Positions 38,117 to 46,479 are shown, counted from the stretch's first letter. The stretch: DNA of 59,699 bases from Flavobacterium sp. (GCA_008501705.1 QQUG01000018.1:1-59699); one strand, 5' to 3'. A program made the numbers and translations. Notes: generated by a model from the letters alone, not told the origin.

Positions 38117-39580
38117 ATGTTAAAGCAACAATTAAACTTCAAATTATCTCAAAAGCTGTCTCCACAACAGATTCAGCTAATGAAGCTTATACAGTTGCCA
38201 ACTCAGGCTTTCGAGCAGCGAATTTCCCAGGAATTGGAGGAAAATCCGGCTCTGGAAGGTGGGAAGGATGAAGGAGATACTTTTGAAGACGGTTTTGACG
38301 ATGAGGCTTACGACGATAATTACGACGAAGGCACCGAGATAATTGAAACCGATATCAATGTGGATGACTATCTAAGTGATGACGAAACTCCCAGCTATAA
38401 GTTATCGGCGAATAATTATTCGGCGGACGACGAAGACAAGCAAACCCCATATGCTTCTGGAACTTCTTTTAATCAATATTTACTTACGCAGTTAAATACC
38501 TATCGTCTGGATGAAGAAGCTGAAGAAATCGCCAGATTCCTTGTGGGTAGCGTGGACGAAAGCGGATATATAAGACGGGATGTAAGCGATATCGTTGACG
38601 ACCTGGCGTTCACTCAAAATGTATACACTTCAGAAGAAAAAATTGAAGAAGTGCTCAATATCGTACAAGATCTCGATCCGGCAGGAGTTGGTGCCAGAAA
38701 CCTACAGGAATGTTTACTCATTCAGTTAAAGCGTAAAGAAAGTACGGCCGATGTGGATCTGGCCACACGGATCATCGAAGAAACCTTCGATCATTTCACC
38801 AAAAAGCATTATAAGAAATTGCTTCATAAATTTGATATTTCAGAGGAGCAACTCAGGGATGCTATCCAGGAGATAGAGGGTTTAAATCCGAAACCGGGAG
38901 GAACGTATTCTGGAAATACCCGTATGGTGGAACATGTGGTCCCGGATTTCACCATAAAGATAGTGGATGGCGAACTGGAGTTAACACTTAACGGAAGAAA
39001 TGCACCCGAACTTCACGTATCCAGAGAATATACAAATATGCTGAAGGGCTATAAAGAATCGAAGGACAAATCGAAATCTCAAAAAGATGCTGTTATGTTC
39101 ATCAAGCAAAAGCTGGATGCAGCAAAATGGTTCATAGATGCGATCAAGCAGCGACAGCAAACCTTATACGTGACCATGAACGCCATCATGCATCATCAAC
39201 AGGAGTATTTTCTTAGTGGCGATGAACGTAAGTTAAAGCCTATGATCTTAAAGGATATTGCAGATAAGATCGACATGGATGTGTCTACGGTATCCAGGGT
39301 TGCGAACAGTAAATATGTAGATACCCCTTACGGCACCAAACTCATAAAAGAATTTTTCAGCGAGAGCATGAAGAACGACCAGGGGGAGGATGTATCCACT
39401 CGTGAGATTAAAAAGATCCTGGAGATCACCATTTCGGAAGAAAATAAGCGCAAACCGCTTACCGATGATAAACTCGCCAAGATACTAAAGGATAAGGGCT
39501 ACCCAATTGCGAGACGAACGGTGGCAAAATACCGGGAGCAACTGGATCTGCCAGTTGCTCGACTTAGAAAAGAAATTTAA
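38117..39580 (+). CDS. rpoN: RNA polymerase sigma-54 factor
   Basis: A 487-residue sigma-54. Region I at the N-terminus is Gln/Leu-rich ('KLSPQQIQLMKLIQLPTQAFEQRI') and contacts the activator. Region II is very acidic (about 45-110). The core-binding region follows, then an HTH around 390-430 ('LKDIADKIDMDVSTVSRVANSKYV'), and the RpoN box 'ARRTVAKYRE' near the C-terminus reads the -24 element. It recognises -24/-12 promoters and needs an AAA+ activator; none is encoded in this window. It overlaps the next gene by one base (TAATG). Confidence 0.97.
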   Translation: MLKQQLNFKLSQKLSPQQIQLMKLIQLPTQAFEQRISQELEENPALEGGKDEGDTFEDGFDDEAYDDNYDEGTEIIETDINVDDYLSDDETPSYKLSANNYSADDEDKQTPYASGTSFNQYLLTQLNTYRLDEEAEEIARFLVGSVDESGYIRRDVSDIVDDLAFTQNVYTSEEKIEEVLNIVQDLDPAGVGARNLQECLLIQLKRKESTADVDLATRIIEETFDHFTKKHYKKLLHKFDISEEQLRDAIQEIEGLNPKPGGTYSGNTRMVEHVVPDFTIKIVDGELELTLNGRNAPELHVSREYTNMLKGYKESKDKSKSQKDAVMFIKQKLDAAKWFIDAIKQRQQTLYVTMNAIMHHQQEYFLSGDERKLKPMILKDIADKIDMDVSTVSRVANSKYVDTPYGTKLIKEFFSESMKNDQGEDVSTREIKKILEITISEENKRKPLTDDKLAKILKDKGYPIARRTVAKYREQLDLPVARLRKEI

Positions 39581-40185
39581 TGAATATCTTCTTACGAATT
39601 GGCGCATATCTCTTTCATCCCTTATTGATGCCACTTCTTGGAACGTTATTATATTTTATAATTACCCCTCGTTATGTAGAGCCCGACCTGCTTTTTGCCA
39701 AAATAATGGCCGTTTGCATTATCACGCTGCTAATACCACTAGTGACCTATTTTCTTTTAAAGAACCTACATGTGGTATCCAGTATTCAGCTTGAAGATGT
39801 AAAAGAGCGCAAGGTACCGCTCATGCTGCAATGTGTATTGTTATTGCTTATTATTAAAATGGTTTTCGACCCATATGAGAATCCAGAATTGTATTACTTT
39901 TTTGTGGCTGTATTATTTTCGGCCATAACCGCTTTACTACTGGTGTTCTTTAAAGTTAAAATAAGCCTGCACCAAATGGGAATTGGAGGAGTTACCATGT
40001 TCCTCATCGCCCTGAGCGCTCATTTCAAGGTAAATTTACTGGTCTGGATCATTATTATTTTTGTAGCCAATGGTTGGGTTGCTTCGTCCAGGTTACATAC
40101 TGAATCCCACAGCCCGGCCGAATTGGTAGTTGGATTTTTCGTGGGGGTAATCCCTCAGTTGATCTTGCTGAATTTCTGGTTATAG
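39580..40185 (+). CDS. integral membrane protein with PAP2-like C-terminus
   Basis: A 201-residue protein with about six hydrophobic helices. The C-terminal segment 'ASSRLHTESHSPAELVVGFFVG' resembles the last two motifs of PAP2 lipid phosphatases (S-R-x-H and the final His region), but the first PAP2 motif (KxxxxxxRP) is not evident, so catalytic activity is doubtful. It is translationally coupled to rpoN by the TAATG overlap. Its end overlaps the converging beta-barrel gene by 6 bases. Role unknown; a membrane lipid or undecaprenyl-phosphate function is only a guess. Confidence 0.82.
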   Translation: MNIFLRIGAYLFHPLLMPLLGTLLYFIITPRYVEPDLLFAKIMAVCIITLLIPLVTYFLLKNLHVVSSIQLEDVKERKVPLMLQCVLLLLIIKMVFDPYENPELYYFFVAVLFSAITALLLVFFKVKISLHQMGIGGVTMFLIALSAHFKVNLLVWIIIIFVANGWVASSRLHTESHSPAELVVGFFVGVIPQLILLNFWL

Positions 40186-40884
40186 GATATAGAACATCAA
40201 TCCCACCTTCACAGTTCTGAAATCGACATTCTGGCCGGAAACGGTTGTTGCATCTTTAAAGAAAGGATTTATGCTGTAATACACGTAGAAGTTGAACGTA
40301 TTATATCCAAAACTAAGGCTGGCCCCTAAACGGAGTCGGTCGAATTCGGGGATATCGGTTTGTTCTACATTATTACCTGTTTGTTTAAAGATCGCTTTGT
40401 AATAATAGGTATAACCAATTCTGAATCCCGTATAGATTCTCCAGAATTTATAGGATTCGGCAGTAGAGGTTCGCCATCGAAACTGGATGGGTGCTTCTAC
40501 AGTATAGGTAGAAAAACGATTGGAATTATAATCAACATCCCCATCCAGAATACTGAATATGGATTCATTATTTGTGGATTCACCAATAAACAGTGTTTGT
40601 CCAAACCTGTCGATCACCATCCCCGCACCCACAGCAATGGCCACATTCCGCCTTTCATTGATGGGCATATCACGCATATAACCAAATTGCAATCCTCCTG
40701 ATAACCCTCTTGTAGAAACTCCGCCAGGAACATCGGTAATTACATTATAGGTAATACCAACATAAAATTGATCTTCCCGGTATACGGAGTCTATAATCGT
40801 AGAAGGGATACTATCCTGCGCCATACTATTCAAGCAGAATAATCCAAAGATGGTAAGCACTAAATTCTTGATCGACAGCTGCAT
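40180..40884 (-). CDS. outer-membrane beta-barrel protein, PorT-like family
   Basis: A 234-residue protein with a signal peptide ('LVLTIFGLFCLNSMA') then 'QDSIPSTIIDS'. The rest shows alternating amphipathic strands with many Gly, Tyr and Phe ('FYVGITYNVITDVPGG', 'GGLQFGYMRDMPI', 'FRIGYTYYYKAIF') and a last strand 'RTVKVGLMFYIL', all fitting an 8-10-strand barrel. It resembles the porin-family/PorT set of Bacteroidota, but I cannot call it the T9SS PorT/SprT protein: the gene context differs from the sprT locus I know. It is a single gene downstream of the exbD terminator. Confidence 0.75.
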   Translation of the reverse strand: MQLSIKNLVLTIFGLFCLNSMAQDSIPSTIIDSVYREDQFYVGITYNVITDVPGGVSTRGLSGGLQFGYMRDMPINERRNVAIAVGAGMVIDRFGQTLFIGESTNNESIFSILDGDVDYNSNRFSTYTVEAPIQFRWRTSTAESYKFWRIYTGFRIGYTYYYKAIFKQTGNNVEQTDIPEFDRLRLGASLSFGYNTFNFYVYYSINPFFKDATTVSGQNVDFRTVKVGLMFYIL

Positions 40885-40921
40885 TGGTTAAAGATAAAGG
40901 TATTTCAAAATATATAAAACA

Positions 40922-40953
40922 AAAACGCCCCGGCTTTATTGCCGGGGCGTTTT
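40922..40953 (-). terminator. terminator of the exbB-exbD operon
   Basis: AAAACGCCCCGGC pairs perfectly with GCCGGGGCGTTTT around TTTATT. It lies 19 bases after the last exbD stop on the minus strand. Confidence 0.92.
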
Positions 40954-40971
40954 AAATATTAGTACCGGGTG

Positions 40972-41445
40972 TTAATTACCCAGATCACTTCCGGGAGTAG
41001 TGATATAGATGATCTTAAGTAGATTACGTTCTCTTAAGACCTGTTTTATATCGCTTACCAAACCGGAGTTAGTTTCCTTATCAACTTTTAGAGCCACATA
41101 AACCTTGTCCTGTAATTCGGGCAATAGTTTACGACGCGCTTCTTCAAGTGCTAAACCAATATTCTCTATGCTGGTGTATTTATCACCTATCTGAATTCTA
41201 CCTTCTGTTCCGAAGACTTCCTGATAACGTGAACTTGGTTTCCCGGCATAAATATATACGGCTCTATCCTTTTTCAGCTTTTCAACCTGATCTGCTTTAG
41301 GAAGCTCGTTCTTTACAAGGAGGTTATTGTCTCTTAGTACCGTTACCACCATGAAAAAGAACAATAGCATAAATACAATATCCGGCAAAGATGCTGTTGA
41401 AATTGCGGGCAATTCGCCGCCTTTTTTCTTTTTAAATTTTGACAT
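40972..41445 (-). CDS. exbD: ExbD/TolR family biopolymer transport protein (second copy)
   Basis: A 157-residue protein with one N-terminal membrane helix that contains the key Asp ('STASLPDIVFMLLFFFMVVT') used for proton flow with ExbB. The periplasmic domain follows ('VYIYAGKPSSRYQEV', 'KVDKETNSGLVSDIKQVLRE'). It probably forms a dimer in the ExbB pentamer, either alone or with the 209-residue paralogue encoded 12 bases upstream, to energise TonB-dependent import. Confidence 0.92.
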   Translation of the reverse strand: MSKFKKKKGGELPAISTASLPDIVFMLLFFFMVVTVLRDNNLLVKNELPKADQVEKLKKDRAVYIYAGKPSSRYQEVFGTEGRIQIGDKYTSIENIGLALEEARRKLLPELQDKVYVALKVDKETNSGLVSDIKQVLRERNLLKIIYITTPGSDLGN

Positions 41446-41457
41446 AATCTTCTTCGT

Positions 41458-42087
41458 TTATTGTCCTTTGGTTTTTGGCTCTGCTTCCGAAAGCTTTAAA
41501 GGATACATTTTCTGAATGGTCTCGAGTTTTTCTTTCGCGGCCTCTTCATTTCCTTTGTAGCTTCCTTCGTTGATCTGCTTACTTATTTCGGTAAATACGA
41601 AATTTTCACCATAGAGTCTTTTAGATTCCCGGTCCCGCAGAAAGTTATACGCGGCAACGAGTTCATTCTGAACCCTGATGTACATATCGTAAGACGTTAG
41701 CCTGTCATTCTGCACAGAGATCACCGCCTTTTCAGGATTATCTGAAGAAGACGAACTTCTGGCTCCTTTACAGTAGCTACAGTGTTCCGGACTTCCGGCC
41801 GGAGCACCACCATTATCCAGAAAGTCGATAGCAGCTTTTCTTAGATCTTTTAGCTCCATTAGGTTATCTTCCACTAAGAGTTGATCGTCCTTGTTCACAT
41901 TTACTATGAAAAGGTTTTTCTCTTTAATTAGAGGAGGAGCTTCTGTGGGAGGTTCAATGGGTGGCAGTTGTCGCGCAATCCCTTTGTCTTTCTCAATGGT
42001 AGTAGTTACCAGGAAAAAGATCAATAATAGGAAGGCGATGTCCGCCATGGACCCTGCATTAACCTCGGGTGTTGCTCTTCTGCCCAT
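41458..42087 (-). CDS. exbD: ExbD/TolR family protein, longer paralogue with periplasmic cysteines
   Basis: A 209-residue paralogue. The membrane helix again has the proton-path Asp ('NAGSMADIAFLLLIFFLVTT'). The periplasmic part is larger than usual: it carries a 'PEHCSYCKGARSSSSSD' insert with a CxxC pair, and a C-terminal extension of about 50 residues ('EISKQINEGSYKGNEEAAKEKL'). Its start overlaps the stop of the 134-residue gene by one base (TAATG on the minus strand). Two different ExbD subunits after one ExbB is a common Bacteroidota arrangement. Confidence 0.92.
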   Translation of the reverse strand: MGRRATPEVNAGSMADIAFLLLIFFLVTTTIEKDKGIARQLPPIEPPTEAPPLIKEKNLFIVNVNKDDQLLVEDNLMELKDLRKAAIDFLDNGGAPAGSPEHCSYCKGARSSSSSDNPEKAVISVQNDRLTSYDMYIRVQNELVAAYNFLRDRESKRLYGENFVFTEISKQINEGSYKGNEEAAKEKLETIQKMYPLKLSEAEPKTKGQ

Positions 42088-42491
42088 TATCTAGTTGTTG
42101 CTTTTTTAATTCCGCTATAAATCATCGATCCTATTGCCACTATGGCTAAAATATAGAACGTATTCAACCCTGTGCCTACCCATTTAGAGCCGTTTGCAGA
42201 CAGCATTTCACCATCTCGCATTTCGGTCTCAACGCCTTCAGACATGAAGTATGCAATAATTACAACCAGCAAAAAGGCTCCAATAGACATCAGTGTTTTC
42301 TTCAAATTTCCGGAGAAGGTCTCCTTCAATACATACACAAGAACAATGAACAAAGTTAATGCCAATGTGATGTAAGCTATATAAAGTTGAGCATCAAGCC
42401 CACCGCCGTTTAAAAGTACCATGACCAGAGACACAATACCTGCAACCGCGAGGAGGAGCGCAACTATTTTTAATATTTTATGTAAACCCAT
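42087..42491 (-). CDS. small membrane protein of the exb operon, function unknown
   Basis: A 134-residue protein with four hydrophobic helices (about 7-28, 35-55, 67-85 and 108-128), short loops and one 'SEGVETEMRDGEMLSANGSKWVG' soluble loop. I recognise no domain. It sits between exbB and exbD with a 21-base gap before it and a one-base overlap after it, so it must be co-translated with the energising complex. It could be an accessory subunit or an assembly factor. That is inferred from position only. Confidence 0.85.
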   Translation of the reverse strand: MGLHKILKIVALLLAVAGIVSLVMVLLNGGGLDAQLYIAYITLALTLFIVLVYVLKETFSGNLKKTLMSIGAFLLVVIIAYFMSEGVETEMRDGEMLSANGSKWVGTGLNTFYILAIVAIGSMIYSGIKKATTR

Positions 42492-42512
42492 TCTATTTTG
42501 GTTTAGGATTAA

Positions 42513-43316
42513 TTACTTCTTGTTTTTGTAGTCTACCAACATGTCGATCAAGGTAATTGATGCGTCTTCCATGCTGTTAACGATACTATCGATCTTCGCA
42601 ATAATATAGTTGTAGAAAATCTGAAGGATGATCGCAACGATCAAACCAAATACAGTTGTAAGAAGGGCTACTTTAATACCCCCGGCAACAAGAGATGGGT
42701 TCATATCCCCGGCAGCTTCAATTTTGTCGAATGCCAGGATCATACCAATTACAGTTCCCATGAAACCAAGCATTGGTGCAAGTGCGATAAACAATGATAT
42801 CCAGGAAACGTTCTTCTCAAGCTGTCCCATCTGAACTCCACCGTAACCAATAACAGCTTTTTCTGCTGCCTCGATACTTTCATCGGCTCTGTCCAGTCCC
42901 TGGTAATAGATAGACGCAACAGGACCTTTTGTATTTCTACATACTTCCTTCGCTGCTTCTACTCCACCACTATTAAGGGCATCCTCTACACTTTGAGCCA
43001 GTTTATTGGTATTGGTAGTTGAAAGATTTAAAAATATAATTCTCTCGATAGCAATTGCTAGACCAAGAATTAAACACAACAATACAATTCCCATGAATCC
43101 GGGACCTCCTTCAATAAAGCGTTGTTTCAGGGCTTGATGCCATCCCTGAGGTTCCTCAGTACTTGCTGCTTCATCATCTTGTACAAATGTTACTGTAGCT
43201 GAAGTCACCAATGTCTGAACGTTAGTTGGCATCGTTTGAACAGCTGTTGCGTTTGCGTTGAATGTACCCGCGAAAAATAACGCGGCAATCGCCATAATAG
43301 AAAATAATTTTTTCAT
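42513..43316 (-). CDS. exbB: MotA/TolQ/ExbB proton channel family protein
   Basis: A 267-residue ExbB homologue. An N-terminal hydrophobic segment (1-25, signal-like) precedes a linker. The three core helices are at about 75-95 ('FMGIVLLCLILGLAIAIERIIF'), 170-195 ('ISLFIALAPMLGFMGTVIGM') and 210-240 ('GGIKVALLTTVFGLIVAIIL'), with the conserved 'LGFMGTVIGMI' and 'VALLTTVFGL' motifs. It forms the pentameric proton channel that drives TonB. It is the first gene of the operon and has its own promoter element upstream. Confidence 0.95.
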   Translation of the reverse strand: MKKLFSIMAIAALFFAGTFNANATAVQTMPTNVQTLVTSATVTFVQDDEAASTEEPQGWHQALKQRFIEGGPGFMGIVLLCLILGLAIAIERIIFLNLSTTNTNKLAQSVEDALNSGGVEAAKEVCRNTKGPVASIYYQGLDRADESIEAAEKAVIGYGGVQMGQLEKNVSWISLFIALAPMLGFMGTVIGMILAFDKIEAAGDMNPSLVAGGIKVALLTTVFGLIVAIILQIFYNYIIAKIDSIVNSMEDASITLIDMLVDYKNKK

Positions 43317-43351
43317 TGCTATCGACTTAAAGTTTGTTTTTAGTTAAAGGT

Positions 43352-43383
43352 TAAAGATATAAAAATAATTAGTTAATGTGCAA
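43352..43383 (-). promoter_or_regulatory. promoter of the exbB operon
   Basis: On the minus strand TTG (43383-43381) and TATCTTTA (43359-43352) are spaced by 21 bases, a relaxed match to the Bacteroidota consensus. It lies 36 bases before exbB. Confidence 0.5.
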
Positions 43384-43624
43384 TAATTCTATGAATGTGC
43401 CGGGCATTATCAAAATTCTTTGTTGAAATAACAAATTCTTCGGATAAAATACAGTTGAAATCCCTGAAATCAATGTTTTTCATAAGATTTCGACATTTTA
43501 TGTTTTCCTTAAAATGTCCGTTTATCGAACGAAAGTGTACTAAATTTCAGCAGCTTAAATCCATCAACTGCGTCTTGGTTGAACTCGTCCTATTTATGCC
43601 TGCCAGATCATTAATTTTTAGCAA
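43384..43624. other. intergenic stretch with nothing recognisable
   Basis: AT-rich sequence between the exbB promoter and the tandem repeats. The 78-residue plus-strand ORF here has no signal, motif or promoter and is not believed. Confidence 0.5.
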
Positions 43625-43962
43625 TCCTTGATCCCAATAAAAAATGCTGGCAATGAACATAGATGCTGCGCATCTTTAAGTTACTCGCTCAATTTCAGGA
43701 TTAACTCGCTTCGCTCCTTGATCCCACAAGACAATGCTGGCAATGAACATAGATGCTGCGCATCTTTAAGTTACTCGCTCAATTTCAGGATTAACTCGCT
43801 TCGCTCCTTGATCCCACAAGACAATGCTGGCAATGAACATAGATGCTGCGCATCTTTAAGTTACTCGCTCAATTTCAGGATTAACTCGCTTCGCTCCTTG
43901 ATCCCACAAGACAATGCTGGCAATGAACATAGATGCTGCGCATCTTTAAGTTACTCGCTCAA
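43625..43962. repeat. 90-bp perfect tandem repeat, about 3.75 copies
   Basis: The unit 'aatgctggcaatgaacatag...' begins at 43643, 43733, 43823 and 43913, exactly 90 bases apart, and the full copies look identical. The first partial unit (43625-43642) differs in a few bases. Each unit can form two hairpins: AGATGCTGCGCATCT (first at 43661-43675) and GGATTAA with TTGATCC (43698-43724). The array lies on the 3' side of tRNA-Ser. Because 90 is divisible by 3 it stays open in one frame and creates a false 193-residue ORF. Confidence 0.95.
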
Positions 43963-43991
43963 AATTTGCTCAAGCAAGCTTGGACAAATTC
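43963..43991 (-). terminator. hairpin downstream of tRNA-Ser
   Basis: On the minus strand AATTTG and CCAAGC pair with GCTTGA and CAAATT, with one mismatch, followed by TTT. It is a plausible terminator of the tRNA transcript, placed between the tRNA and the repeats. Confidence 0.5.
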
Positions 43992-44013
43992 TTTCGCTCG
44001 TAACTTCCATTCG

Positions 44014-44101
44014 CAGAGAGGAAGGGATTCGAACCCTCGATACGCTTTTGGCGTATACACACTTTCCAGGCGTGCGCCTTCGACCACTCGGCCACCTCTC
44101 T
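44014..44101 (-). tRNA. tRNA-Ser (anticodon GGA)
   Basis: The reverse complement folds as an 88-nt class II tRNA. The acceptor arms AGAGAGG and CCTCTCT pair fully, G is the discriminator, the D-arm begins 'TGGCCGAGTGG', the anticodon loop is CTGGAAA inside CACGC/GTGTG, the long variable arm is TACGC/GCGTA, and the T-arm holds GGTTCGAATCC. CCA is not encoded. A long variable arm with the GGA anticodon identifies serine. Confidence 0.96.
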
Positions 44102-44185
44102 TTTTCCCTTAACTTTATTAATGCATTAAAGGGCTGCCAAATAACAAAAAAAATAGCTGCTATTAAAATATTTTGGGTGGAAATT

Positions 44186-45214
44186 TTAGCTCATTTCCCC
44201 GCGAAGTGATGTCTCGAAAATAGTTCGGAAGCTCTTGGCCGATATACCCTGGCCTAGCAGATACATCAACTTTGCCAATGCGGCTTCGGTTGTTATATCC
44301 TTGCCGGAAATTACCCCTAGGTTCTTTAGTTTAACACTTGTTTCATACAAGCCCATACTCACACTACCTCCCGAACATTGCGTAACATTAATAACCGGAA
44401 TTCCCCTTGCAATCACTTTCTTCAAACCTGAGATAAACCAGGATTGAGTGGTTACATTACCACTACCGTAAGTCTCGAGGATGAGTCCCTGTATCTGTGG
44501 AAAAGAGATCATATGCCGGAATGTTTCTTTATCCATACCCGGAAACATCTTGAGTAGTACGACGCCTGTTGCAAGATCTTTAGATACCCTAAATTTCTTT
44601 CGCCGGTTCGGAACCAATAGCGCCTTATAATTAATAGACAGGTCTACGCCACTCTCTGCCAGGGCCGGATAATTTAATGATGCGAATGCCTGAAAGTGTT
44701 GTGCATTGATCTTTGTAGTTCGGTTGGCCCGGTATAATTTATACTCAAAATAAAGGCAAACCTCTGCGATTTTCGCATTTCCTTTCTCTTGTAAAGCCGC
44801 TAATTGAATAGAGGTGATCAGGTTCTCCTTGGCATCTGTTCTAAGGTCTCCAATGGGTAATTGGGACCCGGTAAAGATGATCGGTTTGGCTAGGTTCTCC
44901 GTCATAAAACTGATAGCCGATGCCGTATAAGACATGGTGTCGCTACCATGTAAGACTACAAAACCATCATACTTTTCGTAATTATCCTCAATAATAGTAG
45001 CCAACTTTACCCAGTAACCTGGGTTCATGTTCGAGCTGTCAATAGGCTTTCTGAAACTTTTAGTGGAGATGGAACAATCGAGTAGCTTTAGTTCGGGAAT
45101 ATATTTTAACAGGTCTTTGAAATTAAAATTTCGAAGGGCAGCTGTTTCAAAATCCATGATCATACCAATGGTACCACCCGTATAAATAAGTAAAATGTGA
45201 GGTTTTGTCTTCAT
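44186..45214 (-). CDS. ansA: type I L-asparaginase
   Basis: A 342-residue bacterial-type asparaginase. The two catalytic threonine motifs are visible: 'IYTGGTIGMI' (Thr12/Thr15 region) and 'VVLHGSDTMSYTASAISFM'. There is no signal peptide, so it is the cytoplasmic (type I) enzyme that turns asparagine into aspartate and ammonia for metabolism. The C-terminal domain has 'LETYGSGNVTTQSWF' and 'INVTQCSGGSV', typical of the family. It is 2 bases downstream of the tatD stop and must share its message. Confidence 0.95.
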   Translation of the reverse strand: MKTKPHILLIYTGGTIGMIMDFETAALRNFNFKDLLKYIPELKLLDCSISTKSFRKPIDSSNMNPGYWVKLATIIEDNYEKYDGFVVLHGSDTMSYTASAISFMTENLAKPIIFTGSQLPIGDLRTDAKENLITSIQLAALQEKGNAKIAEVCLYFEYKLYRANRTTKINAQHFQAFASLNYPALAESGVDLSINYKALLVPNRRKKFRVSKDLATGVVLLKMFPGMDKETFRHMISFPQIQGLILETYGSGNVTTQSWFISGLKKVIARGIPVINVTQCSGGSVSMGLYETSVKLKNLGVISGKDITTEAALAKLMYLLGQGISAKSFRTIFETSLRGEMS

Positions 45215-45216
45215 TT

Positions 45217-45984
45217 TTATACGCCGAATATATGCTTCGAATTTTCGGTTGTTATACGTGCGACTTCCTCTTCTGAAATCCCATAAATCCCAGCCACCTT
45301 TTCAGAAATTAATTTCAGATAAGAACTCTCATTTCGTTTTCCACGATAGGGCACCGGTGCAAGGTAAGGGGAATCTGTTTCCAAAACAATATGCCTGATG
45401 TCGATCTCGTGCAGAAAGGTGTCGATCTTTCCATTCTTAAAAGTAACAACTCCGCCAATGCCTAATTTCATATTAAACCCAATAGCTCTCTCTGCCTGTT
45501 CCTTCGTTCCTGTAAAACAGTGGAAAATTCCGAAGAGATCATCGTCCCGCTCAGTTTCCAACACTTCGAAGATCTCATCAAAGGCCTCTCGACAATGAAT
45601 CACAATAGGTAATTTGTGTTTTTTTGCAAGTTGTATTTGCGTTCGAAAAGCTTCTTTCTGAATTTTTAAAGTGGAGGTATCCCAGTACAGATCGATCCCA
45701 ATTTCTCCTACTGCAATAAATTTGCGTTGCTGAAAAGCTTCCTTTATATACTTTAATTCCTCTTGGTAAGACTCACCTTTCACAGAGGTTGGATGCAGGC
45801 CCATCATCAGGAAAACTTTGTTCGGATAATTTCTCTCAAGCGCATACATCGCTTCTGCATAGCTGGAATCTATAGCAGGGATAAAAAATCGATCGATACC
45901 TGCTTTCGCCGCCCTCTGCATCATGGCATCCCTGTCCTCTTCAAAAGCTTCACTGTAAAGATGTGTATGAGTATCGGTTAACAT
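45217..45984 (-). CDS. TatD family metal-dependent hydrolase
   Basis: The ORF opens at 46023, but the ATG at 45984 gives the family's usual N-terminus 'MLTDTHTHLYSEAFEEDRD'. The 255-residue TIM barrel shows the metal ligands: 'DTHTHL', 'GEIGIDLYWD', 'VIHCREAFDE', 'IFHCFTG' and 'LETDSPYLAP'. TatD enzymes are Mg-dependent DNases, with 3'-5' exonuclease activity in the E. coli protein, and are active in repair and quality control. The 45-base gap to the divergent retropepsin-like gene holds the promoter. Confidence 0.94.
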   Translation of the reverse strand: MLTDTHTHLYSEAFEEDRDAMMQRAAKAGIDRFFIPAIDSSYAEAMYALERNYPNKVFLMMGLHPTSVKGESYQEELKYIKEAFQQRKFIAVGEIGIDLYWDTSTLKIQKEAFRTQIQLAKKHKLPIVIHCREAFDEIFEVLETERDDDLFGIFHCFTGTKEQAERAIGFNMKLGIGGVVTFKNGKIDTFLHEIDIRHIVLETDSPYLAPVPYRGKRNESSYLKLISEKVAGIYGISEEEVARITTENSKHIFGV

Positions 45985-46029
45985 GGCTACAAAGCTAACT
46001 AATTTGTTGCCTATCTTTATCAAAAAAAA

Positions 46030-46467
46030 GTGACGACATTACGAGAACTCCTGGAGGCAAAAGGATTTTACCGAATCCCTCTGAAGAAACTTAAAACCGG
46101 CCATTATAAACTAAGAGCCAGGGTTAATGGCAAAATGGGCGATTTCATCCTGGATACCGGTGCTTCCAATAGTTGTATTGGTTTTTCCAGCGTGGAACGT
46201 TTTATCATGCTTACTGAAGAAAGCCAGGTAAAAGCGGCCGGCGCTGGTGCGATCAACATGCGAACTCATGTGGCCAACGACAATAATTTTACTGTAGGGA
46301 AGAAGGTTACACGCAAGATGTCATTCGTTATTTTCGACCTGAGCCATGTAAATGAAGCGCTTTTACAAGTGGAAGAAGAACCCGTTCAAGGAATTCTAGG
46401 TGCGGATTACCTCAAAGTGAACGCTGCGATTATTGACTATGGTAGGAATGTTCTTTACCTGAAATAG
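46030..46467 (+). CDS. retropepsin-like aspartic protease family protein
   Basis: A 145-residue protein with the single catalytic motif 'FILDTGASNSCIG' (Asp42), as in retropepsin-like and clan AA proteases that work as dimers. The second hydrophobic motif 'VQGILGADYLKVNAAIIDY' corresponds to the usual I-L-G-x-D segment. There is no signal peptide. The start is a GTG; no ATG lies upstream in frame close by. A TATCTTTA box 11 bases before it implies an almost leaderless message. The natural substrate is unknown. It is divergent from tatD and followed by a separate kinase gene. Confidence 0.83.
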   Translation: MTTLRELLEAKGFYRIPLKKLKTGHYKLRARVNGKMGDFILDTGASNSCIGFSSVERFIMLTEESQVKAAGAGAINMRTHVANDNNFTVGKKVTRKMSFVIFDLSHVNEALLQVEEEPVQGILGADYLKVNAAIIDYGRNVLYLK

Positions 46468-46479
46468 AATATAATACTC

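Noticed and set aside
40180-40884. T9SS PorT/SprT
   Set aside because: Only a general barrel resemblance; no other gliding or T9SS gene is present to support the name.
43395-43631. 78-aa plus-strand ORF
   Set aside because: No start signal, promoter or recognisable domain; unusual residue mix; lies upstream of exbB on the other strand.
43625-43962. CRISPR array
   Set aside because: Units are contiguous 90-bp copies with no variable spacers and no cas genes nearby.
44014-44101. tRNA-Ser as an integration site of a genomic island
   Set aside because: No integrase, mobility gene or duplicated tRNA 3' end is visible in the flanks.
43628-44209. 193-aa plus-strand ORF with 30-aa repeats
   Set aside because: It arises because the 90-bp repeat is a multiple of three; it continues antisense through the tRNA-Ser gene and has no signal, promoter or motif.
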